Shown piece by piece: positions 52,821-61,360 of a stretch of DNA of 64,000 bases. How positions within the stretch are numbered: position 1 is the first letter of the stretch; each line of letters begins with the position of its first letter. Source of the DNA: Catellatospora sp. TT07R-123 (GTDB taxonomy: Bacteria > Actinomycetota > Actinomycetes > Mycobacteriales > Micromonosporaceae); the NCBI RefSeq assembly GCF_018327705.1, contig NZ_BNEM01000002.1, forward strand, positions 2,914,001 through 2,978,000. The letters are read 5' to 3'. Below the pieces are notes generated by a model, which saw nothing but the letters and a program-made list of their open reading frames with translations, was not told the origin of the DNA and made no database searches. A program made the translations under genes and the position numbers.

Positions 52821-53456
52821 TCAGAACTCCGTGCGGCGGTCGATGCCGAGCGTGGCGATCAGATCCTCGTGCAGCTCGAACCACACGCGATGGCAGGAGT
52901 CGACGTCGGTGCGGTCCACCCAGCCGCTCTCCCCCGACCAGGCCCGGCGCAGCGCGGCGGCGAACCGGCTGTCGTAGCCCCGGAACCGGGCGAGCAGGGC
53001 GCCCAGCCGGACGGCGAGCGGGGCCAGGGCCCGGTGGACCCCGGCGAGCTCGTCCAGGACGGCGGCGTCCCAGTCGGGGTCGGTGTGGTCGTTGGCCGCG
53101 AGGCGGTCCCCGGCGGTGGGCCGCAGCTGCCAGTCGGTGCAGGCCCGTTGCAGGCGCCCGTTGGCGGGCAGGAACTCGCGGTAGACGGCGCGCACCTCGT
53201 CCGCCGCGCCGGCGCCGGCGAGCTCGGCCGCGAGCTGCCGCTCGTTCTCGGCCCGGCCGGCGTCGGTCAGCGACCAGCCCCGCAGGTCGGCGAAGGCGGT
53301 GTGGACGACCCAGCCGCGCTGCTCGGCGTCGCGCAGCACGGCCGCGGTCGCGGCGGGATCCAGCCCGTAGCGCCGGGCGAGCACGGGCGTGTCGGCGAAC
53401 CCGGTGATACGCACCGCGTGCAGGGCCAGCAGGTCGGTCGCAGAGTCGCGGGTCAT
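52821..53456 (-). CDS. Probable winged-helix regulatory protein (second gene of regulator pair)
   Basis: 211 aa. Residues 1-75 look like a winged helix (LARRYGLDPAATAAVLRDAE, then GWVVHTAFADLRGWSLTDAG). The remaining helical domain contains HRALAPLAVRLGALLARFRG and ends near SCHRVWFELHEDLIATLG. No family is firmly recognised. AGGGAGCC precedes ATG 53456, which overlaps the upstream gene's stop by one base (TGATG), so the two proteins are made together. Linkage to the divergent PEP-utilising gene suggests control of that module. Confidence 0.7.
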   Translation of the reverse strand: MTRDSATDLLALHAVRITGFADTPVLARRYGLDPAATAAVLRDAEQRGWVVHTAFADLRGWSLTDAGRAENERQLAAELAGAGAADEVRAVYREFLPANGRLQRACTDWQLRPTAGDRLAANDHTDPDWDAAVLDELAGVHRALAPLAVRLGALLARFRGYDSRFAAALRRAWSGESGWVDRTDVDSCHRVWFELHEDLIATLGIDRRTEF

Positions 53457-53851
53457 CAGTCGGCTCCCTGTCGCGAGGTGAGTCGGTGGAAGTGCTGCTG
53501 GCATGCCTGCGGAGAGTTGAAGCCGAGCGCGGCGGCGATCTGGGCCCAGGTCAGGCCCGCGCTGCGCGCGGTGAACAGGAGCCCGGCCTCCAGCCCTTCG
53601 ATCTCGGCCCGCGCGGCGGGCAGCAGCGAGAGCGCGCCGAGCAGGTCGGCGGGGTCCAGGTCGGCCGATCGCCACAGGGCGAAGTGGGCGAGGTCCACGG
53701 CCGACGGCGGGACGGGCGCGGGCCGCCACGGGCGGGGTTCGAGCCCGGCCGCGCCGAGGTCGTGCAGCCGCTCGCGCGCGTCCTGTTCGCGGCGCGCCTG
53801 GGCCTGGTCGGCGTGTGCGGACGAGGCGGGCTCGTCGGGGTTGCGCGGCAT
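53456..53851 (-). CDS. Small HTH-containing protein (first gene of regulator pair)
   Basis: 131 aa. The N-terminal 50 residues are charged and Ala/Arg-rich. The C-terminus has a helix-turn-helix candidate (GLTWAQIAAALGFNSPQACQ, about 95-125). ATG 53851 starts 58 bp from the divergent PEP-utiliser start, with a 29-bp dyad between, which this protein or its partner may bind. No named family recognised. Confidence 0.68.
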   Translation of the reverse strand: MPRNPDEPASSAHADQAQARREQDARERLHDLGAAGLEPRPWRPAPVPPSAVDLAHFALWRSADLDPADLLGALSLLPAARAEIEGLEAGLLFTARSAGLTWAQIAAALGFNSPQACQQHFHRLTSRQGAD

Positions 53852-53868
53852 GCCCCGAGCATGGATTA

Positions 53869-53897
53869 TCAACAAAAGGTTGTCAACTTTTCGTTGA
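53869..53897. promoter_or_regulatory. 29-bp dyad operator between the regulator pair and the PEP-utiliser gene
   Basis: 14-bp arms TCAACAAAAGGTTG and CAACTTTTCGTTGA, matching at 12 of 14 positions around one central T. It is strikingly AT-rich for this genome and placed where it can control both divergent units. Confidence 0.7.
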
Positions 53898-53908
53898 GAG
53901 GTCGCATC

Positions 53909-55054
53909 ATGCTCGTGCCCCTCGCCGATGCGGTCCCGGCGACCTGCGGCGGCAAGGCGGGCGCCCTGGGCGCGTTGCTGCGCGCCGGGCTGCCGGTGCC
54001 GCCGGGCTTCGTCGTCCCGTTCGACGCCGACACCGGGCTGCTCGACGCGCTGGGCCCGGAGCTCGACGCGCTCGGCGACACCCCGGTCGCGGTGCGGTCG
54101 TCCGCGGCGGCGGAGGACACCGCGCAGGGCTCGGCGGCCGGGCAGTACGAGAGCTTCCTGGCCGTGTACGGCCCCGCCGCCGTCGCCGACGCGGTGCGCG
54201 CCTGCCGGGCCTCGCTGCACTCGCCCCGTGCCGCCGCCTACCGCGACGCCCGGAAGACCGGGGCCGAGGACGTGATGGCCGTCCTCGTCCAGCGCCACGT
54301 CGACGCCGAGGTCGCCGGGGTCATGTTCACCCCGGACCGTCCCGGCGGCACGACCGCGATCGAGGCGGCCTGGGGCCTGGGCCCGAGCGTCGTCGGGGGC
54401 ACGGTCACCCCGGACGCCTACCGCGTGGCCGGGGACGGGACGGTCGCCCGTACCGTCGCCGGCAAGCAGACCCGCCTGGACCGGCGCGGCACCGCGCTCG
54501 TCACCGGGGACGTGCCCGCGTGGCAGCGCGACCTGCCCGCACTCGACGACGCGGCCGCACGACGGCTCGCCCGGCTCGGGCAGCAGGTCGCCGCGGTGCT
54601 CGGCGGGGCGCAGGACATCGAGTGGGCGATCGGGGCCGACGGCGTCCTCTGGATGCTGCAGGCCCGCCCGGTCACCGCCGCACCGCCGCCGTCCGGCCCC
54701 GCGGTCGCGGCGGCCGGGCTTCCGGCGGCCGCGCTCGCGGGAACGCCGGGCAGCCGCGGGACCGCCACCGGCACCGCCCGGATCGTGCGCGGCCCCGGCG
54801 ACTTCGGCCGCGTACGCCCCGGCGACATCCTGGTCTGCCCCTGCACCGACCCCGCCTGGACCCCGCTGCTGCGCCTGGCCGCAGGGGTCGTCACCGAACT
54901 CGGCGGCGTGCTCTCCCACGCCGCGATCGTCGCCCGCGAGCACGGCATCCCCGCCGTGCTCGCCGTCCCGGACGCGACCACCCGCCTGCGCGACGGTGCC
55001 CTGATCACCGTCGACGGCACGGGCGGCACCGTGACACCCGCCGACCACCCCTGA
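53909..55054 (+). CDS. Compact PEP/pyruvate-binding phosphotransferase-like protein
   Basis: 381 aa. The N-terminal ATP-grasp PEP/pyruvate-binding domain (GGKAGALGALLRAGLPVPPG, then VAVRSSAAAEDTAQGSAAGQ, later DIEWAIGADGVLWMLQARPV) runs to about 255. It is followed directly by a swivelling PEP-utiliser domain with the phospho-histidine His337 in GGVLSHAAIVAREHGIPAV. In PEP synthase or rifampin phosphotransferase, a third large domain binds the acceptor; it is absent here. The protein can plausibly phosphorylate its own His using ATP, but the acceptor must be another protein or small molecule. GAGAGG lies about 8 nt before ATG 53909. Confidence 0.85.
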   Translation: MLVPLADAVPATCGGKAGALGALLRAGLPVPPGFVVPFDADTGLLDALGPELDALGDTPVAVRSSAAAEDTAQGSAAGQYESFLAVYGPAAVADAVRACRASLHSPRAAAYRDARKTGAEDVMAVLVQRHVDAEVAGVMFTPDRPGGTTAIEAAWGLGPSVVGGTVTPDAYRVAGDGTVARTVAGKQTRLDRRGTALVTGDVPAWQRDLPALDDAAARRLARLGQQVAAVLGGAQDIEWAIGADGVLWMLQARPVTAAPPPSGPAVAAAGLPAAALAGTPGSRGTATGTARIVRGPGDFGRVRPGDILVCPCTDPAWTPLLRLAAGVVTELGGVLSHAAIVAREHGIPAVLAVPDATTRLRDGALITVDGTGGTVTPADHP

Positions 55055-55068
55055 CCTGGGAGCAGCCC

Positions 55069-55665
55069 ATGGGAACCCGACACCTCTATCTGGCACGTCA
55101 CGGCGCGGCGGACGCCTTCGGGCAGCTCACCGAGGTCGGCCGGCAGCAGGCGCAGCTGCTCGGACGGCGTCTGGCCCCGCTGCCCGTCGACGCCGTGTGG
55201 CACTCGCCGCTGCCCCGCGCCACCGCCAGCGCGTACGAGGTCGCCCGCCACCTCACGGACATCCCGGTCGCCGAGGCGGCCGAGCTCGTCGACCACGTGC
55301 CCCACGTGCCCGGACCCGCCGAGCGGCCCGCGTCGTGGGCAGGCTTCTTCGACGGGTACGACGACGCGCTCGCCGCCTCCGGCCATCGCCTCGCCGCTGC
55401 CCTGGTCGACCGTTTCGCGACGTCCGTGCCGGGAGGGGACGTGCACGAGGTCCTGATCACGCATGACTACCCGATCGCGTGGCTGGTCCGCCATGCCCTC
55501 GACGCTCCGCCGTCGCGGTGGCTGGGTCTCAGCAGCGCCAACACCGCGCTCACCGCCATCGAATACCGCAACGGCCTGCCACCCGCGCTGGTGATGTTCA
55601 ACGACATGGGCCACCTGCCCGACGACCTGCGTTGGACCGGCTTCTCCCGCCCCACCAGGCCGTGA
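55069..55665 (+). CDS. Histidine phosphatase superfamily protein
   Basis: 198 aa. The catalytic motif LARHGAAD (His11) and the distal EVLITHDYPIAW (second His) are present, with a supporting Arg in SPLPRATASA. The fold is that of phosphoglycerate-mutase-like phosphatases. It lies 14 bp after the PEP-utiliser gene with its own TGGGAG ribosome site, so the two are one operon. A kinase-like phospho-histidine enzyme beside a histidine-type phosphatase suggests opposing steps on one substrate, which is inference. Confidence 0.88.
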   Translation: MGTRHLYLARHGAADAFGQLTEVGRQQAQLLGRRLAPLPVDAVWHSPLPRATASAYEVARHLTDIPVAEAAELVDHVPHVPGPAERPASWAGFFDGYDDALAASGHRLAAALVDRFATSVPGGDVHEVLITHDYPIAWLVRHALDAPPSRWLGLSSANTALTAIEYRNGLPPALVMFNDMGHLPDDLRWTGFSRPTRP

Positions 55666-55697
55666 CCTCGTGGGCGCACCGACACCGCACGCCGATC

Positions 55698-55749
55698 GCG
55701 GCGGCGCGGCCGGGAGAGCGGGGACCTGCCCTCCCGGCCGCGCCGCCGC
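55698..55749. terminator. Strong bidirectional terminator
   Basis: A perfect 19-bp stem (55698-55716 with 55731-55749) and a 14-nt loop lie between convergent genes. Confidence 0.85.
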
Positions 55750-55755
55750 CCGCGG

Positions 55756-57024
55756 TCACATGAGCGTGGCGCCGTAGAAGGTCAGCGACCCGACGTACGG
55801 GCCGAAGAACGGCCGCCGGACCGGCGCGTAGAAGACCCGGTAGGAACCGGTCTTCCAGACGCCGAGCGAGATGCAGGGCGTGTCCAGGTACCCGGCCGTG
55901 ATCGTGCCGCGGGCCAGCGCCGCGATCTCGAGGTGGGGCCACTTGTCGACGAACAGGCCGTGCGAGTACACCGGGCCGCCGCTGTCGCCGGGGGCGGCGA
56001 TGCAGTTGCCCGCGGCCGGGGTGCCCGGCACCTTCGCCGCGTAGGTCATCGGCGCCATGCCCAGCACGCTGGTGTTGACGGCGTACACCTTGGCGTTGCA
56101 GTGCTCGCCGCTGAACGAGCCGCCGGTGCAGATCCAGTTGCCGACGTAGTCGATCGCGGACCCGCCCACCCGGATGCTCGACGAGCTGTTCCAGGCGCCG
56201 GTGTAGATGCGGCCGGCGAAGGTGCGCCCGGCCGGGCGGTTCAGCATCTGGGTGTCACGGGCGTTGACGTCGGCGGTGATGGTGGTGTTGGGCTGGGTGG
56301 CGTTGCCGATCCGGGCCACGTTGCCGTTGGCGCCGCAGTGGCCGGCGGTGAGCATGCGCGGGGCGCCCGCCCAGTTCACGCTGAACCCGGTGGAGCAGCC
56401 GCCGCCCGTGCTGAGGTTGGTCCAGCGCGCCCCGCCCCAGTACGGCGAGATGTCGTTCTGGCGGTCGAAGAGCAGGTCCGGCTTGCGGTCGACGGTGACC
56501 GTCAGCGGCAGCGTCGCCTGGGCCAGGATCGCGGCGCGGTCGGCGTCGCTGGTCACCGTGACCGCCAGGCCCGAGCCGTCCACGTTGGGCGCGGCCGTGG
56601 CGACCCGCGAGTCGGCGCCGAGCCGGTCGACCTCGGTCGCGAGCTCGGCCTCGCTGTAGCGGGCCGTCAGGAACCGCACCGGCACGCCGGTGCGCGCGGC
56701 GCGCTCCTGCGCGTCGGCGGGCACCGCGCCCTTCCAGTAGATCTGGAGTTCGCCGTTCTCCGGGGCGGCGACCAGGCCGGCGTAGCCGGGCGAGGAGACC
56801 GACAGGATGTCGTCGGCGGCGGTGTTGAGGCGGGTCTGCGCGTCACTCAGGTCTTCCCAGGTGCGGAAGCCACCCGGTACGGCTTCGGCGGGCGCGACGC
56901 CCGGCTGGTCGGTCTTGGTCTCCTCGGCGGCGGAGGCGGCCGCCGCCGGGAGCAGCGCGGCGGCGACGATCAGGGCGGCGACGCCCCAACCGAACCTGGC
57001 GCGGCGAGGGAGTGTGTCAGTCAT
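55756..57024 (-). CDS. Secreted trypsin-like serine protease with N-terminal pro-region
   Basis: 422 aa. The signal peptide ends near residue 33 (ASAAEE). A pro-region of about 150 residues resembles the streptogrisin-type propeptide (RYSEAELATEVDRLGADSRV). The catalytic triad is His229 in LTAGHCG, Asp257 in NARDTQML and Ser348 in APGDSGGPVYS. Several Cys pairs fit extracellular disulfides. The C-terminus ends with the protease fold, with no binding module. ATG 57024 gives the signal peptide but lacks a good ribosome site. It is divergent from the AfsR-like regulator, with direct and inverted repeats between. Confidence 0.88.
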   Translation of the reverse strand: MTDTLPRRARFGWGVAALIVAAALLPAAAASAAEETKTDQPGVAPAEAVPGGFRTWEDLSDAQTRLNTAADDILSVSSPGYAGLVAAPENGELQIYWKGAVPADAQERAARTGVPVRFLTARYSEAELATEVDRLGADSRVATAAPNVDGSGLAVTVTSDADRAAILAQATLPLTVTVDRKPDLLFDRQNDISPYWGGARWTNLSTGGGCSTGFSVNWAGAPRMLTAGHCGANGNVARIGNATQPNTTITADVNARDTQMLNRPAGRTFAGRIYTGAWNSSSSIRVGGSAIDYVGNWICTGGSFSGEHCNAKVYAVNTSVLGMAPMTYAAKVPGTPAAGNCIAAPGDSGGPVYSHGLFVDKWPHLEIAALARGTITAGYLDTPCISLGVWKTGSYRVFYAPVRRPFFGPYVGSLTFYGATLM

Positions 57025-57067
57025 GGCGGCAATGGTCGAAGCCCCGGGCCGACCGGCGGGCCGATCC

Positions 57068-57086
57068 TGAACACCGTTGAACACCG
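57068..57086. promoter_or_regulatory. Direct repeat TGAACACCG x2 in the protease/AfsR-like intergenic region
   Basis: TGAACACCG at 57068-57076 and 57078-57086, 10 bp apart. SARP-type regulators bind direct repeats about one helical turn apart, so this is a candidate site for the neighbouring regulator. Confidence 0.5.
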
Positions 57087-57104
57087 CCGCACGGCAAGTA
57101 CGAT

Positions 57105-57124
57105 TAGACACTCAGGTTTGTCTA
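57105..57124. promoter_or_regulatory. Inverted repeat TAGACA-N8-TGTCTA before the AfsR-like gene
   Basis: 6-bp perfect arms (57105-57110 and 57119-57124) directly upstream of the ribosome site. Binding here would affect transcription of the regulator gene. Confidence 0.4.
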
Positions 57125-57136
57125 TCTAGGAGTCCG

Positions 57137-60100
57137 ATGGCCGACGGGGGCACCCTGCACGAGCTGGCCCGGACCCTGCGGCAGCTCAAGCGGCGCGATG
57201 CCCGGCGGCGCGGCGGCGCGGAGCTGACCTACCGCGCGCTGGCCGCCCGGACCGGCTGGTCGACCGGGATCATCGCGCACTACTTCACCGGCAAGACGCT
57301 GCCCCCGACGGATCGCTTCGACACCCTCGTGCGCCTGCTCGGCGCCTCCCCCGCGGAGCAGGGCAAACTCGCCACGCTGCGTGATCTCGCCGATGAGGAC
57401 CGGCGGCAGCCGACCGCGCCGGACACCCAGGCGGTGCGCCTGCTCGGCCCGATCGAGGTGGTCGGCCCGCGGGGCCGGGCCACCCTGGTCGGCGGACGCC
57501 AGCGCACCCTGCTCGGCTTGCTCGGCCTGCGGGCCGGCGTCCCGGTGTCGCCGGGACGGCTGGCCGAGGGGCTGTGGGGGGACGAGCCGCCCCGCACCGC
57601 GACGCAGTCGCTGTACTCCCACATCGCCCGAGTGCGCCAGGCGCTCGACGACTGCGGCCTGCCCGGCGTCCTGGTCACGCGCGACTCCGGCTACCTGCTG
57701 GACCTGCGCCCCGCCGAGGTCGACGCCGCGCGTTTCCACGAGCACACCGACCTGGGGCGCCGGGCGCTGGACCGCGGCGCCGCCGCCGAGGCGGTCACCC
57801 ACCTGCTCGACGGGCTCGGGCTGTGGCGCGGCACCGCGTTCGAGGACGGCGAGCCCGCGGGCTGGGCCGCGACCGAGGTGCGGCTGCTGGCGGAGGCGCG
57901 GATGAGCGCGCTCGACGACCTGTGGGACGCGCGCCTGCGGCTGGGCGAGCACGCGGCCGCCGCCGACGAGATCGAGCACCTGCTCGCCGCGGACCCGGGC
58001 CGGGAGCGCCTGGTCGGGCTGCTCATGCTGGCCCTGTACCGGTCCGGGCGGCACACCAACGCGATCAGGGCGTACCAGCGGCTGCGTGAGCACCTGGCCG
58101 AGCAGTTGGGCGTCGAGCCGAGCCCGCAGTTGCAACGCCTGCACGTGGCGGTGCTGCGCCGCGACCCCTCGCTGGAGCTGGCCGGGCCCGCCGCCGCGAG
58201 CAGGCCCGCCCAGCTGCCCGCCGCCGCCGGGCACTTCACCGGGCGCGCGCCGGAGGAGGCCGCGCTGGACGCGCTCGTCGGCGGCGCGGGCCGGGTCGCG
58301 GTGATCTCCGGCCCCGGCGGTATGGGCAAGACCGCGCTGGCCGTGCACTGGGCCCGCCGCGTCATCGACCGGTACCCCGACGGGCAGCTCTTCCTCGACC
58401 TGCGCGGCCACGACCCGGCCACCGCCATGCCCGCGCCGGAGGCCCTGGCCCACCTGCTGCGGGCGCTGGGCGTCACCGCCGACGCGGCGCCGCACGACCT
58501 CGGCCGCTACCGCTCGGCCCTGCACGAGCGGCGGATGCTGATCCTGCTCGACAACGCCGCGACGGCCGACCAGATCGCGCCGCTGGTGCCCCCCGACGGC
58601 AACAGCCTGCTGGTCGTCACCAGCCGCCACCAGCTCACGGCCCTGGCCCTGGACCACGAGGTCGCGGCGATCAGCCTCGACACCCTCCCCCACGCCGACG
58701 CGGCGCTGCTGCTGCGCCGGGTGCTCGGCCCCGAGCGGGTCGACCGCGAACCCGCCGACGCCGACCGCCTGGTGGACCTCTGCGGGCGGCTGCCCCTGGC
58801 CCTGCGGATCGCCGCCGCCAAGCTCGCCGCGCGCCCGCTGCGGCCGCTGGCGGAACTCGTCGCCGACCTGACCGGCGAGGACCGCCTCGGCGCGCTGGCC
58901 GTGCCCGGCGGCTCCCGCAGCGTACGGGCCGTGTTCGCCTCGGCCTACCAGGCGCTGAGCCCGGGGGCGGCGGCGCTGTTCCGGCGCCTGGGCCACCATC
59001 CGGGTCCGACGTTCACCGCGCACCTCGCCGCCGCGGTCCTCGGCCGGCCGGTGCCGCAGGCGCTCGACGAGCTGGCCGCCGTGCACCTGGTCACCGAGGT
59101 GGCGGACGGCCGCTACCGCTTCCACGACCTGATCCGGCTCTACGCGGTCGAGTGCTGCGCCCCCGTGGAGGCCGAGCAGGCCCGCACGGCGATGTCCACC
59201 TGGTACCTGGCCCTGGCCGAGACGGCCAACCAGACGCTGGAACCCGCGCGCGACCGGGTGAAGCTGGACTGGCACCACCCGCCGCCGGGCCTGCCGCCGC
59301 TGCGCGACGCCACCGGCGTGCTGTCCTTCCTGGACGGCGAGCGCCCCAACCTGCTGCCGGTCGCCCGCCACGCCGAGCCCCGGATCACCTGGCAGCTCAC
59401 CTACCTGCTCGCGAGCTACTACACCCACCGGGGCCACTGGCCGGCCTATGCCGAGATCTGCCGGGAGGGCCTGGGCGCGGCGCTGCGCCTGGACGATCCG
59501 GTCGCGGAGCGGCTGATGCGCAGCGGCCTCGGCGTCGCCTACAACGTCACCCACCGCCACGAGGACGCCCTCGAGCAGCTCGACCGGGCGCTGGAACTCA
59601 TGCGCGAGGGCGGCGACCAGCGCGGCCAGGGCATGGCGCTGAACAACATCGCGCACGCCCACGCCCAGCTCGGGCGCCTGCCGGAGGCTCGCGACGCCTT
59701 CGCGCAGGCACTCGACCTGCACACCGCCGACGGCCACCTGCCCGGGATCACGCTCGCGCTCAACAACATCGCCGACATCCACACCCGGCTCGGCGACTTC
59801 GACCTGGCCCATGCCGCGCTGGACCGGGCGCTGCGGCTGGCCCGCGAGATCGGCAACGCCCACCTGGAGGGCGCCGTGCTGCAGAACCTCGGCGAGACCA
59901 GGCTGGCCGCCGGCGACGAGGACGGCGCCCTGCACCACTTCGGGCTGGCCCTGGCCATCCGGCGGCGGATCGGCGAGCAGCGGCGGGAGGCCGAGACGTC
60001 CAACGCCATCGGCCTCATCCGCCTCTCCCGCGGCGAGCACGCGAGCGCCCTGGACCACTTCGGGCGGGCGCTCGCCCTGTGCCGCGAGATCGACGACCGT

Positions 60101-60145
60101 GCCATGGAGGCCAGGACCCTGGCCAACATGTCCCTGCTGGGCTAG
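57137..60145 (+). CDS. AfsR/SARP-family regulator with HTH, BTAD, NB-ARC and TPR domains
   Basis: 1002 aa. An XRE-like helix-turn-helix (about 25-75, YRALAARTGWSTGIIAHYFT) precedes the SARP winged helix (95-185, LLGPIEVVGPRGRATLVGGR) and BTAD (190-340). An NB-ARC ATPase has Walker A SGPGGMGKTALAV (about 395-405), and C-terminal TPRs (LNNIAHAHAQLGRLPEARDA and similar) run to the end. The added XRE domain is unusual, giving two potential DNA-binding units. Such regulators activate secondary-metabolite or development genes. TAGGAG precedes ATG 57137. The stop shares a CTAG with the convergent gene's stop. Its targets are unknown; the divergent protease is a candidate. Confidence 0.9.
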   Translation: MADGGTLHELARTLRQLKRRDARRRGGAELTYRALAARTGWSTGIIAHYFTGKTLPPTDRFDTLVRLLGASPAEQGKLATLRDLADEDRRQPTAPDTQAVRLLGPIEVVGPRGRATLVGGRQRTLLGLLGLRAGVPVSPGRLAEGLWGDEPPRTATQSLYSHIARVRQALDDCGLPGVLVTRDSGYLLDLRPAEVDAARFHEHTDLGRRALDRGAAAEAVTHLLDGLGLWRGTAFEDGEPAGWAATEVRLLAEARMSALDDLWDARLRLGEHAAAADEIEHLLAADPGRERLVGLLMLALYRSGRHTNAIRAYQRLREHLAEQLGVEPSPQLQRLHVAVLRRDPSLELAGPAAASRPAQLPAAAGHFTGRAPEEAALDALVGGAGRVAVISGPGGMGKTALAVHWARRVIDRYPDGQLFLDLRGHDPATAMPAPEALAHLLRALGVTADAAPHDLGRYRSALHERRMLILLDNAATADQIAPLVPPDGNSLLVVTSRHQLTALALDHEVAAISLDTLPHADAALLLRRVLGPERVDREPADADRLVDLCGRLPLALRIAAAKLAARPLRPLAELVADLTGEDRLGALAVPGGSRSVRAVFASAYQALSPGAAALFRRLGHHPGPTFTAHLAAAVLGRPVPQALDELAAVHLVTEVADGRYRFHDLIRLYAVECCAPVEAEQARTAMSTWYLALAETANQTLEPARDRVKLDWHHPPPGLPPLRDATGVLSFLDGERPNLLPVARHAEPRITWQLTYLLASYYTHRGHWPAYAEICREGLGAALRLDDPVAERLMRSGLGVAYNVTHRHEDALEQLDRALELMREGGDQRGQGMALNNIAHAHAQLGRLPEARDAFAQALDLHTADGHLPGITLALNNIADIHTRLGDFDLAHAALDRALRLAREIGNAHLEGAVLQNLGETRLAAGDEDGALHHFGLALAIRRRIGEQRREAETSNAIGLIRLSRGEHASALDHFGRALALCREIDDRAMEARTLANMSLLG

Positions 60146-60999
60146 TGCCAGACGGTCACCCGGGCCGTACCGGTGACGACGGTCCCGGCCGAGTAGTAGG
60201 TGATGGCGACGTTGAAGTACTTCCCGTTCTGCGTGAGCGCGTGCGGTAGCAGCTGGATGGGGACGTACACGCTGGTCTGCCCGGCCGGGACGACGACCGT
60301 GCGGTTGACGGCCACGTAGTCGAGCCCGGCGAACAGGTCACCGTCGGAGGTCTTGAACGTCACCGCCTGGTCCAGGGTGGACGGATCGTTGGTGGCGAGC
60401 GGGGTGCTGACGATGTTGCCGGGCTCGATCGTGCACGGCACCGCCGTCGTGCCCGGGTCGGGCCGCGGCGAGGGCGACGGGGGCGGCGGGGGCGGCGAGG
60501 TACGGGGCTCGATCAGGCACAGCCGGCTGTCGACGGTCGCGGCGCGGATCGGGGTGTCGTTGTCGAAGATCCGGCCCCGGCCGGTGGCGGCGACGATCCG
60601 GACGTCCGGGCTGGGGTTGACCAGGGTGACCGTGAAGTCCTCCAGCAGCGCCTCCGACACCGTGTCCCGCACGATGACCGCCTGGATCTGGCGCAGGCCG
60701 CCGTCGCCCGCGGGCCACTGCAGCAGGCCGCCCGGCAGCTCGAAGTCGGCGGGCCGGTGGGCGGTGCCGTCGGTGACCGTGTAGCCGACAGAGCCCGCCG
60801 CGGCGCAGGACGCCGTGTACACGGTGAAGGTCAGCGTGGCGGTGGCCTCGGACACGGTGACCTGGGGGTCGATCGCGACCGACCGCTGGCAGGCGGCGGC
60901 CGCGCCCGGCTGGCCGCCGACGGTCGTGGCGGTGATGACGGCGGCCAGCGCCACCGCACCGGCGACGAGCGCGGGCAGCATCCTCGATTTCATCGTCAT
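60142..60999 (-). CDS. Secreted Calx-beta domain protein
   Basis: 285 aa. The signal peptide is about 1-36 (GAAAACQ). Two Calx-beta-like units are separated by a Pro/Ser linker (PPPPPPSPSPRPDPG). The first contains VTVSEATATLTFTVY and RGRIFDNDTP, the second FAGLDYVAVNRTVVVPAGQ. Calx-beta folds bind calcium and act in adhesion or as linkers. The C-terminus ends abruptly after the second unit. The start is uncertain (60999 or 60993), with no ribosome site. It overlaps the AfsR-like gene by the four bases CTAG. Confidence 0.78.
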   Translation of the reverse strand: MTMKSRMLPALVAGAVALAAVITATTVGGQPGAAAACQRSVAIDPQVTVSEATATLTFTVYTASCAAAGSVGYTVTDGTAHRPADFELPGGLLQWPAGDGGLRQIQAVIVRDTVSEALLEDFTVTLVNPSPDVRIVAATGRGRIFDNDTPIRAATVDSRLCLIEPRTSPPPPPPSPSPRPDPGTTAVPCTIEPGNIVSTPLATNDPSTLDQAVTFKTSDGDLFAGLDYVAVNRTVVVPAGQTSVYVPIQLLPHALTQNGKYFNVAITYYSAGTVVTGTARVTVWH

Positions 61000-61360
61000 T
61001 GGCGCATCATCGGGCATGAGGCTTGTGATGAGCTTGTGAGCGATGTGCCAAAAACATTTAACAAGCTAGATATCAGGTATCGATGTCAACCAGTGGGATG
61101 CGGCGCCCACGCAGCGGGTCGCGCGGTCCGAACAGATGTCGCGACCGACCGACGTCGACACTCAGGGGCCACCTTCGCCACCATCTTCATCGATGGCATG
61201 GCGGATCTCGGCGGGCATGTGGGACGCGGGAGCTTACCCGAAACGGCTCCGATCACGACGAGATACGCGGAACGAGAGCAATTTTCGCGATAAGTGCAAA
61301 AGTGCGCCCGAGTTCAGGTCGAATCACGGTGGAGAAATCGGACCGGAGAGAGGGCCCGCC

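Noticed and set aside
53909..55054. Rifampin phosphotransferase (antibiotic resistance)
   Set aside because: The domain that binds rifampin in that enzyme (several hundred residues between the ATP-grasp and His domains) is absent.
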